Shown here in pieces: positions 32,561 to 44,810 of a DNA stretch of 64,000 nucleotides. Numbering within the stretch: position 1 is the first letter of the stretch; every line of letters starts with the position of its first letter. The DNA is taken from contig CM062815.1 of NCBI GenBank assembly GCA_031772625.1, forward strand, positions 119,048,989 through 119,112,988, read 5' to 3'. This stretch comes from Pinus tabuliformis. Lineage: Eukaryota > Streptophyta > Pinopsida > Pinales > Pinaceae. A program made the position numbers and the translations under genes. The notes beneath the pieces were generated by a model. It saw only the letters and a program-made list of their open reading frames with translations, was not told the DNA's origin and made no database searches.

Positions 32561-33039
32561 GATCACTATATTCCCAGGCAAAGACGTCAGTAAATTGCTT
32601 CATTAAATTGCAGTATTCAGCATTATGAGCAGCAGAAAGATGAGTGGACAGATTTATGTGTCTTGGCTGACTTGGACTCCCTATATTATGCTTATAGACT
32701 GCAGATTGATCTTCTTTTTGGGCAGCCTTATAAGGCACATCATTTTGGTCAAACAACTTTTCTAATGGAACCAGACCCTTAGGTATATGATTGATGGGCA
32801 GTTGGATAATGTTGCCTTTACCAATTATGTTTCTAAGCTGGGACTGGGGATTTTCTTCCAGGGCTTCATTTTCTTGGTCAATTTGCATTTCAGAGAATTC
32901 ATCAATGACTTGCAGAAACCTATTCACTTCATCATCATCCTCAAAAACTTTCCAATGTTGGACATTATCAGGCAAGGATGGTTTGTGCTCCATTTGGACT
33001 TCATAAACTAGTCTGGGAAGCATGGGAGGGACAAACATG

Positions 33040-33410
33040 CTAACAGACACGGCAAGGGAATTAACAAGATGATTTTTGGCTCTAGGGACATATGAGATGC
33101 AAAAATTATCAAAAGAGTCTTTAAGTCTCCATACCTCATCTCTATATGCTTTCAGCCTTGGGTGCTTTGCTTGAAATTTTTTATTCACTTGCTGAATGAT
33201 GAGATCAGCATCTCCAAACACTTTTATATTTCTGATTCCTCTGTCTTTAGCTGCATTGAGACCCAATATCAGAGCCTCATACTCTGCTATATTGTTTGTG
33301 ACTTGAAAAGCCAGCTTGAAAGACAGATGTGTGCTTTCTTGTTTTGGAGATACCAGCACCACCCCTACTCTTGCAGTCTCCCTGGAACATGCTCCATCAA
33401 AGAACATCTC
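33040..33410 (-). mobile_element. Gypsy A extra RNase H (RVT_3-like) before RT
   Basis: The minus strand encodes FFDGACSRE, NNIAEYEALILGLNAA and IKVFGDADLIIQQVN, the D-E-D pattern of RNase HI of the archaeal/plant RVT_3 type, followed by VPRAKNHL. It lies between the protease region and the RT. In the Tat elements I know, the additional RNase H sits after the Gypsy-type RNase H and before integrase, so this position is unusual. Confidence 0.8.
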
Positions 33411-33649
33411 CCAAACCTAACCTCCTTGCTCTCCCTCGGCCTGATTTACTGGTTTCTTGATTTGCATTGAGGCTTTCTGGGATTCTTCAATTTGGAGAAT
33501 ACAAGCTCCAAAATCAGTGTCCACAGCATATATGGGATGATTAGTAGGGTTCTTCTCATCACTGATGATGTATGCCATCTGTGCTTCCCTATACAATCTC
33601 CTGCTTTCTCCTCCAAAATTTGGGACAATGGCATAAGATAGGTCATTCT

Positions 33650-34010
33650 ACAATGTCCCACCTAGTCTCTTTATCCACCCTCTAAACAGCAACATGCCAA
33701 ACTTAGGAGGGACATCTGCTACCACAATATCCATCATCATACTCTTCATGGGCAACTGAGTTAGGGTAATGGCTAGATCTTTGATTAATCCTAGACATTT
33801 CACCTTTCTTAAATCAAATGAGAATAAATCATGATATGGTCTAGTGATGTCAAGGCTTAACTCTTCCATGACAGCTTTAGGCATCAGATTGTGGCTGACC
33901 CCTGTGTCTAGCAGGCAATTGTGGAGGATTTTGTCATGAATGGTCAAAGACACATAAAATGATGGAGAATTATTATCAGCAGGTTCGATTATAGGGCTAA
34001 GCACAACTGC
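33650..34010 (-). mobile_element. Gypsy A aspartic protease region
   Basis: LLDTGVSHNLMPKAVMEEL carries the D-T-G active-site word of a retropepsin, with the flanking hydrophobic strands. It would cut the gag-pol precursor. Upstream (to about 34.45 kb) is a charged linker without a known domain. Confidence 0.75.
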
Positions 34011-34559
34011 AGGTTTATCATCTTGCAAATTGACATAGTCAGTGGAGGTTTGTGTGGCTTTCAGCTCAAGGGCCTCAAGGATAGGATTTCTAAAAACTTC
34101 ACTCTTTGCTAGTTCTATCAGAGGTATAGATATTTTTAACTTCTGGACTTCTGATTCAAAACTGAAGGGGGAAGGGGACTTATTAGGACCTCTTACCTCT
34201 TGAGTTGGTGTTTTGAGGATGACTGGGTCAGCTGCTGATCTTTTCTGTCTAATATTCTGTGACTCTGTCTGGACAACAGCTTTTTGGGCAAGACTCTCCT
34301 TGACATTGTTTGCTTTTGACCTCAAATTATATCTTTGCTGTTCACCAGTCTGCAAAATAGCCTCTCTGTCCCACTCTTGACTGATTTGGTCCTGCAGTAA
34401 TGATTCTTCATATGCAGCCAATGTAAAAAAAGTAGCACTACCTTTATCTTCCATGCAATGAATTTCATCCTCCTCTTCAAACTGTTCCTCCTCTATGACT
34501 ACATTTTGGAAAGGAGCCTTAACCTTTTGTTCTTCGTTTGCTTCTTTACCCCTTTGAAG

Positions 34560-35760
34560 GATTTGTAATTATTCATTTGCTCTTCTAAATGGATTTGGAT
34601 TTTTTGGAGCAAATGCGTTTTGAAACCTTGCTTTCCTAGAACTCTTCTCAACTTTCAGCTTGGATATCTCAGCAGCCAATGACTCTATCATTTTAGTCAT
34701 TTTATCTAATTTGGGTTCTGAAGATGAAGCAGAGGAAGAAGAAGCCTCACCTCTCTGCCTTCTTCTATCAGCATGTGTTTTAAGCTTTTCTGCAGCCATG
34801 ATATTTGATTCCACCTCCAGTGCTGCATCCTGCATATCAGCTAGAGTGGCACATTTTCTTTCTCTCAACAACAGGCAGAAATCCGAGTCAAAAGCATTGG
34901 CATAAGTGAGTTTGGCAGAGGTGGGGGTAGGCTTTACTTCTGTTGGTATCTTACTATACATACGGTTAAATCTTTTATTAAAATCAGGCAAAGATTCCCC
35001 ATTCTCCCTCTTTAGGTTTCCAAACTCTATATGATAATAGAGCAGGTCTTTTCTATCTCCTCATTGCTTCAGGAATGCATCATCCAATGCCTCAATGTCT
35101 GTTAAGGACCTATGGGGCAATTCTCTGAACCACTTTCTAGCCTCTCCATCAAGGCTCTGGACAAAAACTCTCATCCACACATCATCTTCACTGATATCTA
35201 AGTTATCAGCATAACTATAAAAAGACTTAAAGTGTTCTTCAGTTGTTACTCCCTCTATACCATTGAACTTGGGCATATATTTCTAATATTCTCCTGCAGG
35301 CATAGCATTCAAAGGAACAGGCAAGACCAGGGGTCCATACCTAGCAGCTATGATTCTTTCCATCTTCGTGGGAGGTTGTTGGCCTGCCATGACTGGGATA
35401 GGTGGAAGGATACTGGCAGATTGAACGGTAAGAAGTAATGAAATTGACGACAAAAATGAAGGAATATGATGGACTGTATGGGAGGCTTTCTTTGGACTGA
35501 GATCCAAAGGGGAACTGACTGAACAAGGAGCTCTATGAATCTCTGAAGGTATTTCTTGACTAACAATGCTGGGCTCTAAATCTTCAAACTGTATATCCTC
35601 AGCTATAACCTTATCTTTCAGAGATGCATAAGATTTCTTAGGCTTACCTGATCCTGATGCTCCTTTCTGTGATGTTTTCCTTTGCTTAGCAATCTTCTCA
35701 GGGTCAGGCACTGGGTCAGCTGGTGATTTCTGAGGATTTCTCCGGGTATGCCTCACAAAC
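34560..35760 (-). mobile_element. Gypsy A gag region
   Basis: A gag capsid-like segment near 35.06-35.28 kb with FNGIEGVTTEEHFKSFYSYA and WFRELPHRSLTDIEALDDAF, the retrotransposon-gag pattern. It is followed by FNKRFNRMYSKIP and a serine- and lysine-rich tail near 34.6-34.75 kb. A basic, proline-rich leader lies near 35.3-35.75 kb. No CCHC knuckle was found. Part of a broken element. Confidence 0.75.
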
Positions 35761-35913
35761 TAAGCCAGAACTGAAATGTGGAGTTGCCACCAGGTAGGTT
35801 CTCCAGTAGAGTTTCCAGATAGATGATTACAACCAGAAATGTGTCCAGACTATGTCTATCATCAAAGTTGGAACTGTGTCGTTCTCCCAGGGAAGCTGAG
35901 CTTCAATCTCCTC

Positions 35914-35931
35914 TCCCCGGCAATGGCGCCA
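35914..35931 (-). other. Gypsy A primer binding site, tRNA-Asp type
   Basis: The minus strand reads tggcgccattgccgggga, one base away from the tRNA-Asp primer site typical of Tat and Athila elements. It lies five bases from the 5' LTR. Confidence 0.88.
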
Positions 35932-35936
35932 ATCAA

Positions 35937-37608
35937 TGCTATCACCCCAAGAAACTCTCCTAGGTGGTAGCTCGGAGATGCTCGGGAACATTACAAACTC
36001 AACTCAATGTTGGAAATGGATGAATGGAAGGAATGATGCTTGTTCAAGCCAGATAACCACTCCTACTTTGCTTGACTCCAGACATGCGTGAACACCCCCG
36101 GACTACAAGGCTTTAGACCACCAATTACTCACAGTTTAAGGATTGGGTGAATATGGAGAATACTGACCACACCAACAGATGCACAGGACCCTGTGATGGC
36201 TGACTGCAACCAGTAGAAAGGTATGCAAATCTAATTCCCTAGTGCATAGACAGGATGACAACTCTCTGTCACTAGGTGAAAAGAAACCTGATTAACAAAT
36301 TCACTGATACATGCAAGATTCAAACACAGAGGTAGGATGATAGCTCCTCTAATGCTATACATCAAGAGTTCAGAAAAATGCATATTAAGCACAACCTAGA
36401 ACAGAAGAAGAGATGGAAAGTGAGCAATTAACAGCAAAAAAAACTTGTATTAGCTGAAAATGAAGACGAGACGCTGCAAGTATCAAAGTAGTTACAGTCT
36501 CCAGAAGTTGAACCTTACATCAAAACAACAACCATCAACCCTAATTACATCTGTTTTCTGGGTATATATAGAGTTTGATTACAAAAATGTTCTGCTATTC
36601 TAGGCATGGAGGGGCCATAATGGACCACCAACCGCTTTAACTGCCTGGCAGAACTTCTGAGTGCAATTGCTTGCTGTAGTGAACAAAATTGATCTTCTTG
36701 GATGCTCTGTTGTCCTTCTCAGGCAGGTGGACTGTTATATGGGATGAAATCCCATAACCATTGAATGCATTTACCTGCTTGACTTTGTACCTTTCCTTCT
36801 CGGCCATATTGCCTCTTGAATGCAGTTGTCGATGATCTATTACGCCGAGTATTGGATGCAGACCACCTTCGTCCTTTCGGGAGTATGGAATGGTTAAAGA
36901 CGTGGATAGTCGAGTTGAACGGAAAGGGAGAATCGGCTGTTGGATTGGACAAATCAACGGCGGGGATTGGTTTGCAGAAGGTATAGGGAGATATGGGAGC
37001 GGGGTGATCATAGGTTGTTGGATCTCGGGCGGGCAGATCTAACGGTCGCCGGGCGCAGAAGATGCACGGAGTTTATCGGGCAGGGAGAGCGAGCCTAAGC
37101 GGTAAGTGGTATTGCTCGCACCGCTATCGGGGGTCGAGCGGTAACCGTACACGGCCGAGCAATACCTATCATTAGGCGACGCGTGGCAGACGGGGCAGGA
37201 TGAAACTGCTTTTGATCGCAAGTTATTGTGCGGTCAGTTTGACGGTGTGAGGAAAGCGACTGTCGTCCGATCGCAGAGGAGATGATCAGACGGTAGGGAT
37301 TTAATTGTGCGGGTTTTGTTTGATGTGACAGGGAAACAACGTATTAGCGGGGAAAGTGAATGGCTACGTTAAGGTTATGGCAGGGGTTTTGCAAAGGTAG
37401 GTGGTTATAAGGGTTTAGGTGTTTTAACACCCTTGACTTAAGAAAATCATTTTGTGGGATTTTAAACAGAAGCAAAGGAGATAAAGAGGGGAATGGGTGA
37501 GGAAATGGAGAAGGGTAAGGATATCCGGTGAAGGCCTTTTCTGAGTAAAACCAAGGACCGAGCTTACTTCTGCTCTTCGAACATCATCCACATGTAGCAG
37601 AGTTAACA
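35937..37608 (-). repeat. Gypsy A 5' LTR
   Basis: 1672 bp, plus-strand ends tgctatcacccc and agagttaaca. It pairs with 28023-29694. Many of the differences between the two fall at CG positions that read TG or CA in one copy, as expected from decay of methylated CpG. Confidence 0.94.
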
Positions 37609-37613
37609 GGTCA
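37609..37613. repeat. target-site duplication GGTCA (right copy)
   Basis: Identical to 28018-28022. Confidence 0.92.
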
Positions 37614-38490
37614 AATCAACAAAATATGTTTAAGGCACTTTGTGGTGTAAAGGTCACCAGTTCAAAACTCCATGGACAAAACTCCAGCCATGCTATGGGT
37701 TGGTGTGGCTCAGGCCGCTGCTATCCTCGGATGATTTTGATAACTTAGATGCCTTATTATAAGAGATTAAAAGTCACCATTGAATTTATATCAATGAGAG
37801 GTTGTGTTTCTCTACTATTTTTATGTTTTCCATCATATCTACCATTTTAATCTCGACAAGATTATGAATAATAATAGGAGCATAGAGTTTTACACATTTA
37901 ATCAAGTTTTGAAATTCACTGAATTTACACTATATTTTTATCAAGTTTCACTTTCATGAAGCATCTATACACTTTGAGGTAGTTATAAAGACACTCATAA
38001 AATAGAAATTGAACTTATGATATTGGGACATTATTATGTAAACCATGAAATTAAGGTTCAAATCCCATGTGGGTCAAGCCAACAAAAAATGTTAAGGCAC
38101 TCTATGGTGTAAAGGTCACCAATCCAAAACTCCATGGGCAAAAATCCAGCCATGCTAAGGGCTGGTGTGGCTCAGGTCATTGTGATCCCGAGATGATTTT
38201 GATAGCTTAGATGCCTTGGTATAAGAGATTAAAAGTCACCATTAAATTTATAACAATGAGAGATTGTGTTTCTCTATTATTTTGATGTTTTCCATCATAT
38301 CTACCGTTTTAATCTCAACAAGATTATGAATAGTAATAAGGAGCATAGAGTTTTACATATTTAATCAAGTTTTGAATTTCATTAAATTTAGGCTATATTT
38401 TTATCAAGTTTCACTTTCATGAAGCATCTATACACCTTGAGGTAGTTATAAAGACATTCATAAAATAGAAATTGGGACATTATATCTATA
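37614..38490. repeat. 463 bp tandem repeat: rest of copy 1, then copy 2
   Basis: 37614-38032 completes the copy that starts at 27979; 38033-38490 is the second copy. Shared words include aaggtcacca.ttcaaaact, ttagatgcctt, agattatgaat and gaagcatctatacac. The unit contains ggttcaaatccc and gttcaaaactcc, which look like B-boxes, so it may derive from a SINE-like repeat. The two copies differ by a few percent. Confidence 0.8.
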
Positions 38491-38899
38491 TATATATAGA
38501 TATTTGAAAATGGCTAAACATTCTATAAATCTATTTTTTGCAATTTGTTATTATTAGAATTTAATTATTGTTTTTTTGGTTGAAATTGTAATTTTGAATT
38601 ATTCAAATTATTATTTTTAATGGATAAATAGATTTTGTACTTTTTAATACCCCTTAAATATAATTTTACAATGTTAAAAATTAATATATGTAATTACTCA
38701 ATTCAAAATAAATCTTACCAAATTTCAAATAAAAAATGTCAATTTCTCCTTATATTAATTTGAATAACCAACACTAATTAGATTTATAAAATATATAAAC
38801 TACAACTTATCAATGGAAACTTACCTTTATATTCTTATTTTTATTCATAATTTTTTAATTCAATGTTGATTAGGCTTCAATATAACAATAAATCATTGT

Positions 38900-39000
38900 C
38901 CATTAGGTTTTGGATAAATAGTGATCGAATGCTCTGTTAAGAAACTCTTTGATGTGAAGTCATCGGTTCAATTCCTCGCCCCAATCGAAATAATATATTG
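38900..39000 (+). repeat. possible SINE-like repeat with B-box
   Basis: tcggttcaattcc at 38963-38975 is a good B-box; tagtgatcgaatgctc near 38920 is a weak A-box. No clear tail or target duplication. Possibly an old SINE relative. Confidence 0.3.
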
Positions 39001-39054
39001 AACATAATAAAAATATAATCTCAACAAATTTAATATATATATATATATATATAT

Positions 39055-39240
39055 AGCTTGAGTGGGCCTAATGGTTAAGAGCATGTGTTTCTTCCTAAGA
39101 GGTCACACGTTCAAAACCAAAAGGGGGTAGAGTATGTATGCCTTCGTAGACTTAGCAGTGAAATCGCTATGTAGAAGTGGATCCCTTATTTGATGTCTGA
39201 CTTGACCGTAACCTAATAAATATTATTATTATAATACATT
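39055..39240 (+). mobile_element. tRNA-derived SINE-like element
   Basis: A-box-like tgggcctaatgg at 39063-39074, followed by ttaagagc, and B-box-like cacgttcaaaacc at 39106-39118 give the pol III promoter arrangement of tRNA-derived SINEs. The body continues through gggggtagagtatg and cttatttgatgtctgactt and ends near an AT-rich tail (tattattattataata). It is preceded by an (AT)n run at 39032-39055. Confidence 0.5.
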
Positions 39241-40520
39241 AAAAACTTACCATTTTATTTTTCTATATATACTATTTTGAAAAATCTTCTAAATATTCAG
39301 ACAAACAAAAATTCCAAAAAAATCGTTATATTCTATTTAGTCCCAATTTTTTCGTATTCAGTTTTATGTAAAAAGTTATAATATATCCCTCAAATAAAAC
39401 ATTACTTTAAATCTATATTACATGTGCGTATGTAATCAATCATATTTTATTAATCTCTATTTTTGCATACTCAATTATATATATAACAGTGCAATATATT
39501 CTTCAAATAAAACTCTACTTTACAACTATATTATATGTGTATATGTAATCAATCATAAGATGGATATTTTTGGGATCTGGGTCCATTTTAAAATATTTTT
39601 TCATACATACCTGCTCCTCATAGTGGAGTAATTTAAATAAGTTAAGAGGCAATGTAGCAATAAGATGAAGGACAAAAACAAAAAGAGTATGAAGTCATAA
39701 CATTGGTTGTTGTCTTGTTTGTTCCCGTGGAGTCAACCTTGTGTTGTTATGGTTAGATTTACTTGCATTTTAATATTTCAAAACACCAAATAATATTGTG
39801 AAACTTATGCTAGTGGACTATTTTGGCAGATGGGGATGGTTCAAGTAGACAACAAGGAGACAAGGGTGGGTGAGAAGAGGTCATTTTGCTAATAAGGGTG
39901 AAGGGGGTTAACATAGCCATTCTATGTGTGGCAGGTGGGTTCCATTCCATTGGCTTGAATGGAAAGAATAAACTCATATGTCAATGTTATCATCTTAGGG
40001 GAGACTCAGCTGTAAAATGTTCCATCAAAGTTGATATTGGAATGCATGTGTCCTCACATCCTTGGTACAAATGTTAATCAATTGACTCAACGTGTGTGAG
40101 CATATATAATAAAAAGAAAGATGGGATATTAAATCAACTTTTGTTAGAATTTCTTTATATCTTTTTCATGCAAGACAGGTGGACAACTATCTTTTCATAA
40201 GGGCCCCCTAAAACATCACAATTAAGAATTAACTAGTAAAGTTTTTCAAAGATGCTTAAATTCAAAGAGACGAATTGATGAAGTTCTTCTAGAGGGAGGG
40301 TGCTTTCAATTTTAGTTGTTATTATGGTCATAGGATTGCACATCATGTACATATATTACTTTTTATTTACATATTATACACAAGAGGGGAGGAACATAGG
40401 TCAGCAAAAGTTATATACTTTCTATTAATAATATTTTATTGAGAGAGGTTATGAACTTTTATTTAAAAAAAGGGTTAGGATAACATTATTTTAAGAGAAG
40501 TAAAAACATCGTAATTTATT
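39241..40520. other. unassigned AT-rich DNA
   Basis: No gene recognised. A loose duplication is visible: words tatgtaatcaatcat and attata recur at about 39430 and 39545. The small open frames at 39422-39631 and 39886-40077 show no domains. Confidence 0.3.
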
Positions 40521-40535
40521 TAAATAAATAAATAA

Positions 40536-40610
<75 letters not shown>
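40521..40610. repeat. microsatellite (AAAT)n then (AT)n
   Basis: About five AAAT units followed by roughly 35 AT units up to 40610, then gatagatgtgtgtg. The longest simple repeat in the window. Confidence 0.95.
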
Positions 40611-40612
<2 letters not shown>

Positions 40613-41996
40613 TAGATGTGTGTGTTTTTTTTGAAAATGTAAAAAGTTTATACAAGTTTAATTCAAATAATATATATGTTTGTAAAAAAATAATGATTAT
40701 CTTGTAGAGAAAAATGGAGGGGTTTTTAAAAATATGGAGTAATAGGATAAGGGCATATAACTAGTAGATTATAGTGAAGCTTTAACCAGAAGTTTAAATG
40801 TCTTTTTAGTATGAGTTCTTGTCTCAACAAGGAATTTTTCAATGTTTTTTTAGTATGAGTTTTTGTTTTATTAAAATGATAGGGATTTTAGCTAGTTTAC
40901 GATTCACAACATTAAATATCCTATGATTTTTTATCAATAAAATGAAATTTTAGGTTTTTGCTTCAAGGTGGGTCTTGCCATCATATTAGGGATATTGTCA
41001 AATCCACTACTCAGATTTGACAACATTAAGGTTCGAGTTGGATAGGTGAAGGATATTTGTAGAGCAATAAATTTATGCATGATTTCATCCAAGAGGTTTA
41101 TCTTTGACACATTATATGGTGATCATATCTCATGTATCTTGAAAGGTGGTACTTCAACTCCTTCCTTGGCACATAAGGCAAAGAAGGTTGAGGCAGATAA
41201 AAAAATAGTTACTCTCATGGCTGAAAATTTCCTGTAATGTGGTCTAGAGGAGTTCTCATTGTTTCTTCTTCTAGTGATATTCATTCCACCAATACCTTAA
41301 AATTGATTTTCACATCACTTTCCTTAGCTCATTCGAGAGAGAAGGATATTAGTACCAAGAAGTTTCTAGATAGAGGGGATTTTGTTTGTGGTCATTCAGC
41401 TATGAAAGGTTCTAATCATATGTTTCCACAACTAAGGGATATTTTAGTTTTGAGTGATAACAGAGGAGAAGGCGCCAAAAGATTATATAGAAGGTTTAAA
41501 GACCAAAAATGGTGTGTGTGGGAGGGGCGTTAGTGGATATAAAGGAATGGCATCTATGTGGAAAAACCTTTATAGGTCACTACTTTTTTAGAAGCTTCTT
41601 TGTGGAGTCCTTCAATGATTGGTTATAAGAGATTCTAAAGCTTGCTTATAGGACAACATTTATCATTTAATCTGGTAGGCAAAGGGTGGAAAAACCTTTC
41701 ATTTCACACCGTGGAGGATGTTGAGCTTGTTTTGTACGGATTTGGTTTTGGGGGACAATCTGCTTGTCACTAAAACCTTTGTATTCAATATTTTATCCTC
41801 ATACTAAAATAACTACTAGGGTTCCCATTTGGATAAAATACTTAGGTTTACCACTATAATTCTAAATGGTGGTTTTTCTTAAAAATCTTGGTAGTCATTT
41901 GGGTGAGATTAATAGGGTTGATGATTCATTCATTAGAAGTCACATGCAATCTGTTACAAGGGTTTTCTAGATATTGATACTAGACAATGATTCATG

Positions 41997-42001
41997 GAGA
42001 G
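41997..42001. repeat. target-site duplication GAGAG (left copy)
   Basis: Identical to 45790-45794 and placed exactly outside a TGTTAG...CTAACA pair. Confidence 0.8.
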
Positions 42002-43009
42002 TGTTAGTGTCAGTCTTTCCAGCCTTCCTACAGTGATCAAATATGCTCTTACACAGTGGTCTCAGAGTGTCAAGGTCAAATTTTGTCATTTCAGTGAGTC
42101 TTCAAGCAAAATTTGGTCACTAGGCATTAGGTCTAGGGTTTGCCCAAATGTCAGTCCATGTCATCATTCAGCTGAGCCTATCATCATTCAGAGGGTTTTC
42201 ATTATCATGTCAGTGTCTAATGAGTCATTTTACACCTTATTCATGCTTCAGTTGTGCCTAGGCAAGGTCATTTCCCTCTCCTAGGGTTTTAAAGCCAATT
42301 TCCCTTGGACGGTCAAGTTATCGGCAAAACTTGTATCCAGATGTTCATACACCTTCCCCTATCCTTAAAATACCCTATCAGATGCTTCCCATCACTGAGA
42401 TCCCCCAAAATCCTCATTTTTGCACAAACCCTAGTTTCTAGCTACAACCTGGCAATTTTCTAGGTTGGGCCTGTGTTTTGCCCTTTTGGACCCCTTCCCC
42501 TCGCTCAATCTCTAAGATTCCACTTTCCCCTGCTTCCTAACATCCCTCCCCACTCCCAAAAATTTCCTCAAGAATTTAGAAGCCCCCTATCCCCTTCATT
42601 TCGCTTCATTTCGACAGAATTCCTTGTTTCACACATCGGGACAAGTTTCACTCAAATGATGTTTCAGAGCAATCAAAGATGAATTTTTGGAAACTGAGAG
42701 AGGTTTTTGTCCAGAACATGCCAAAGAAGAAAAACCTCCTTCACGTTTTTCACAGGTGTCATTGTTTGAGAGAAATGTCAAGAATACCGTTGCCTCAGGA
42801 GAATCAAAGACACCTCTGAAGTGACCTTGGGAAAATCAAGTTTTCTCCTAGCTTGGTTGGCCAAATGATTTTCTTGATGGGTAAAATGATAACTAGACAT
42901 AAATATCTTTCCAATGAGCTATCATGAGCTCAATTTGGGGTTGAGGAAGGCATTCAAAAGCTGACTGCAACAACACTCTTCCTTGAGGCAACCTCATTTG
43001 GCACTTTTT

Positions 43010-43290
43010 GACCAGTCTTGGGAGATTTGATTTTTGACAGGTCAAATGAACTCCAAATTGAAAAATTCCAATTGGGTTGGAAAGTATACTCAAAGACCTT
43101 TCCAACGAGCTATCTTTCACCCGATTCCGACATCGGGAAGGCCTCCAAAAGCCTCCTGCAAAACGCGACCCGTCAGGCCAGGTGCGCGACCCATTGGGTG
43201 GTGCGCGACCCGTCCAGAGCCCTTCTGCAGTGCAAAAAATCAACGTGCGCGACCCGTTGGGCGGCCTGCACGACCCGTTGAACCGCTTGG
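43010..43290. repeat. internal repeat copy 1 with CGCGACCCGT cluster
   Basis: tcaaatgaactccaaattga and gggttggaaagta.actca.a are followed by gacctttccaacgagctatc; all recur at 44575-44810. It is followed by five variants of gcgcgacccgttgg between 43166 and 43285. Confidence 0.8.
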
Positions 43291-44574
43291 CTGCAAACTT
43301 CAAGGAAATTTCCCTAATCTTCTTCCAAATCACCGAATTTGCTCGAGGTAGGTGCTCTAAACATGGATTAATTGCTGTTATGAATGGTGGATGTCATGGG
43401 CGATGTCATGGGCATGCTTTTATGATCAAAATTTTGCAAGTAAAAGGACATTATATGGCTGCAATGTTCATGACCAAATTGTGCTAGGGTTTGTGTTGTT
43501 TCAAGTTATTTTTCCCTTGGGTTGGCTTCCTTCCTTTCCCTATCACTCACATTTATATGTTCATCTCTTTTCCCATTTTATCTTATAAATGAAATGCAAA
43601 TCTTTCCCCATCCCTAGCCATTAAAAATGTAAACCCTACCCCTTTCCCAAAGCATCAAAAAACAAAAATTCAAAATCCTAATTCCCCTCTACAAAAGAAA
43701 ATGTTGATGAATATATCAGCAGGTTTTGTGTATGGTTTCCCTACTTCCCCTATTAATACATGTATGCATATTCCCATGTTCACTTTCATACAAGTTTTTT
43801 CCCATATGTAATGATCTTTGCAAATGATTTCCCAATTACAAATATGTCTTCCTATATGCATAATGATTTGCAAAATTTCCCTTAAAGATTCCCTGTTACA
43901 TTTATATATTCCCATTCCTTGTTAAAGATCCCTCCCCTAACATTTCCCTCATGTCTTTTTCCCCTTGAAACAGCATAGATTTCAGCACTTTTTGCAGGCA
44001 GAGACAGCAGTACAGTTTGTCCACTTTGCTCCTAAACAATGTCAGAAACCGAGACTTGTGAGCAAAGTGATGACCAGTCATCATCTTCAGAGGTTGAGGT
44101 ACAGATGAGGCCTCATAAGGGTGGTAAAGGTGGCCATCATAGGAGAGAGGAGCCCACCTCCTTGACCGATTTGCAGGGGTGGATTTTACAAGGCGAAAAT
44201 GAAAATGTTCCAAAGGAGGTTGTCCGAGGCTCTTAGGCAGAGGAAGAAGACCAATCCACTCCGTATCTTGGCGGAGGCATCCCTCAAAGATCATGGCACT
44301 CACTAGCTCAGCCACAGCACAAATCCCAAAAAATTTTGAGAATTTTGGGTAATTTTGGCATTTTTTGGAAATTTACAGGTTTTGGCTCCTCAACGGGTCT
44401 CACCCCCGATGAGACCCTTTGTCATGGCAGCTCCTTTTTGCAAAAACTCAGCATTTCTAGATTTTTCATTCAAAGTTACATATGCCTATGGATGGACTTG
44501 AGTTTTTATGGAGTTTTGGGCCTCCAGAAGGTCAAAATACATGCAAAATTTGACTTTCTGCCTCTTTTTTGAGT

Positions 44575-44810
44575 TGCAGAAGCAGTCTTGGGAGAATTGA
44601 GTTTTGACTGGGAAAATGAACTCCAAATTCAAAAATTCTAGTTGGGTTGGAAAGTAGACTCACAGACCTTTCCAACGAGCTATCCTGCACCCAATTCTGA
44701 CACCTGGAAGTGCCCCAAACAGAGCTCCAAAGTGCACGACCCGTTGAGAAAAGGGGCGCGACTCGTTGAGAAAAGGGGCGCGACTCGTTGAGCAAATTTT
44801 GCCAGATTTG
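44575..44810. repeat. internal repeat copy 2 with CGCGACTCGT cluster
   Basis: Diverged copy of 43010-43290. It ends with three variants (gcacgacccgttgag and two of gcgcgactcgttgag), the last two in a 23 bp tandem with gaaaaggg. Confidence 0.8.

Larger units (their letters stand above)
28023..37608 (-). mobile_element. Ty3/Gypsy element A (Tat-like, two RNase H regions), broken
   Basis: A 9586 bp element on the minus strand with two 1672 bp LTRs, a perfect GGTCA target duplication and a tRNA-Asp-type primer site five bases inside the 5' LTR. Parts in element order: gag (about 35.7-34.6 kb), aspartic protease (about 34.0-33.65), an RNase H of the RVT_3/archaeal-like kind (about 33.4-33.05), reverse transcriptase (about 32.5-32.0), a Gypsy-type RNase H (about 31.7-31.2), and integrase with its C-terminal part (about 30.85-29.87). 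The coding region is broken in several places, on the order of half a dozen to ten. The LTRs differ by roughly 4 percent by eye, so it is older than the Copia insertion and younger than element B. The tRNA-Asp primer and second RNase H point to the Tat/Athila side of non-chromovirus Gypsy elements. Confidence 0.93.

Noticed and set aside
39055-39125. Possible tRNA gene
   Set aside because: A-box and B-box words are present, but no acceptor or anticodon stems pair and AT-rich SINE-like body sequence follows.
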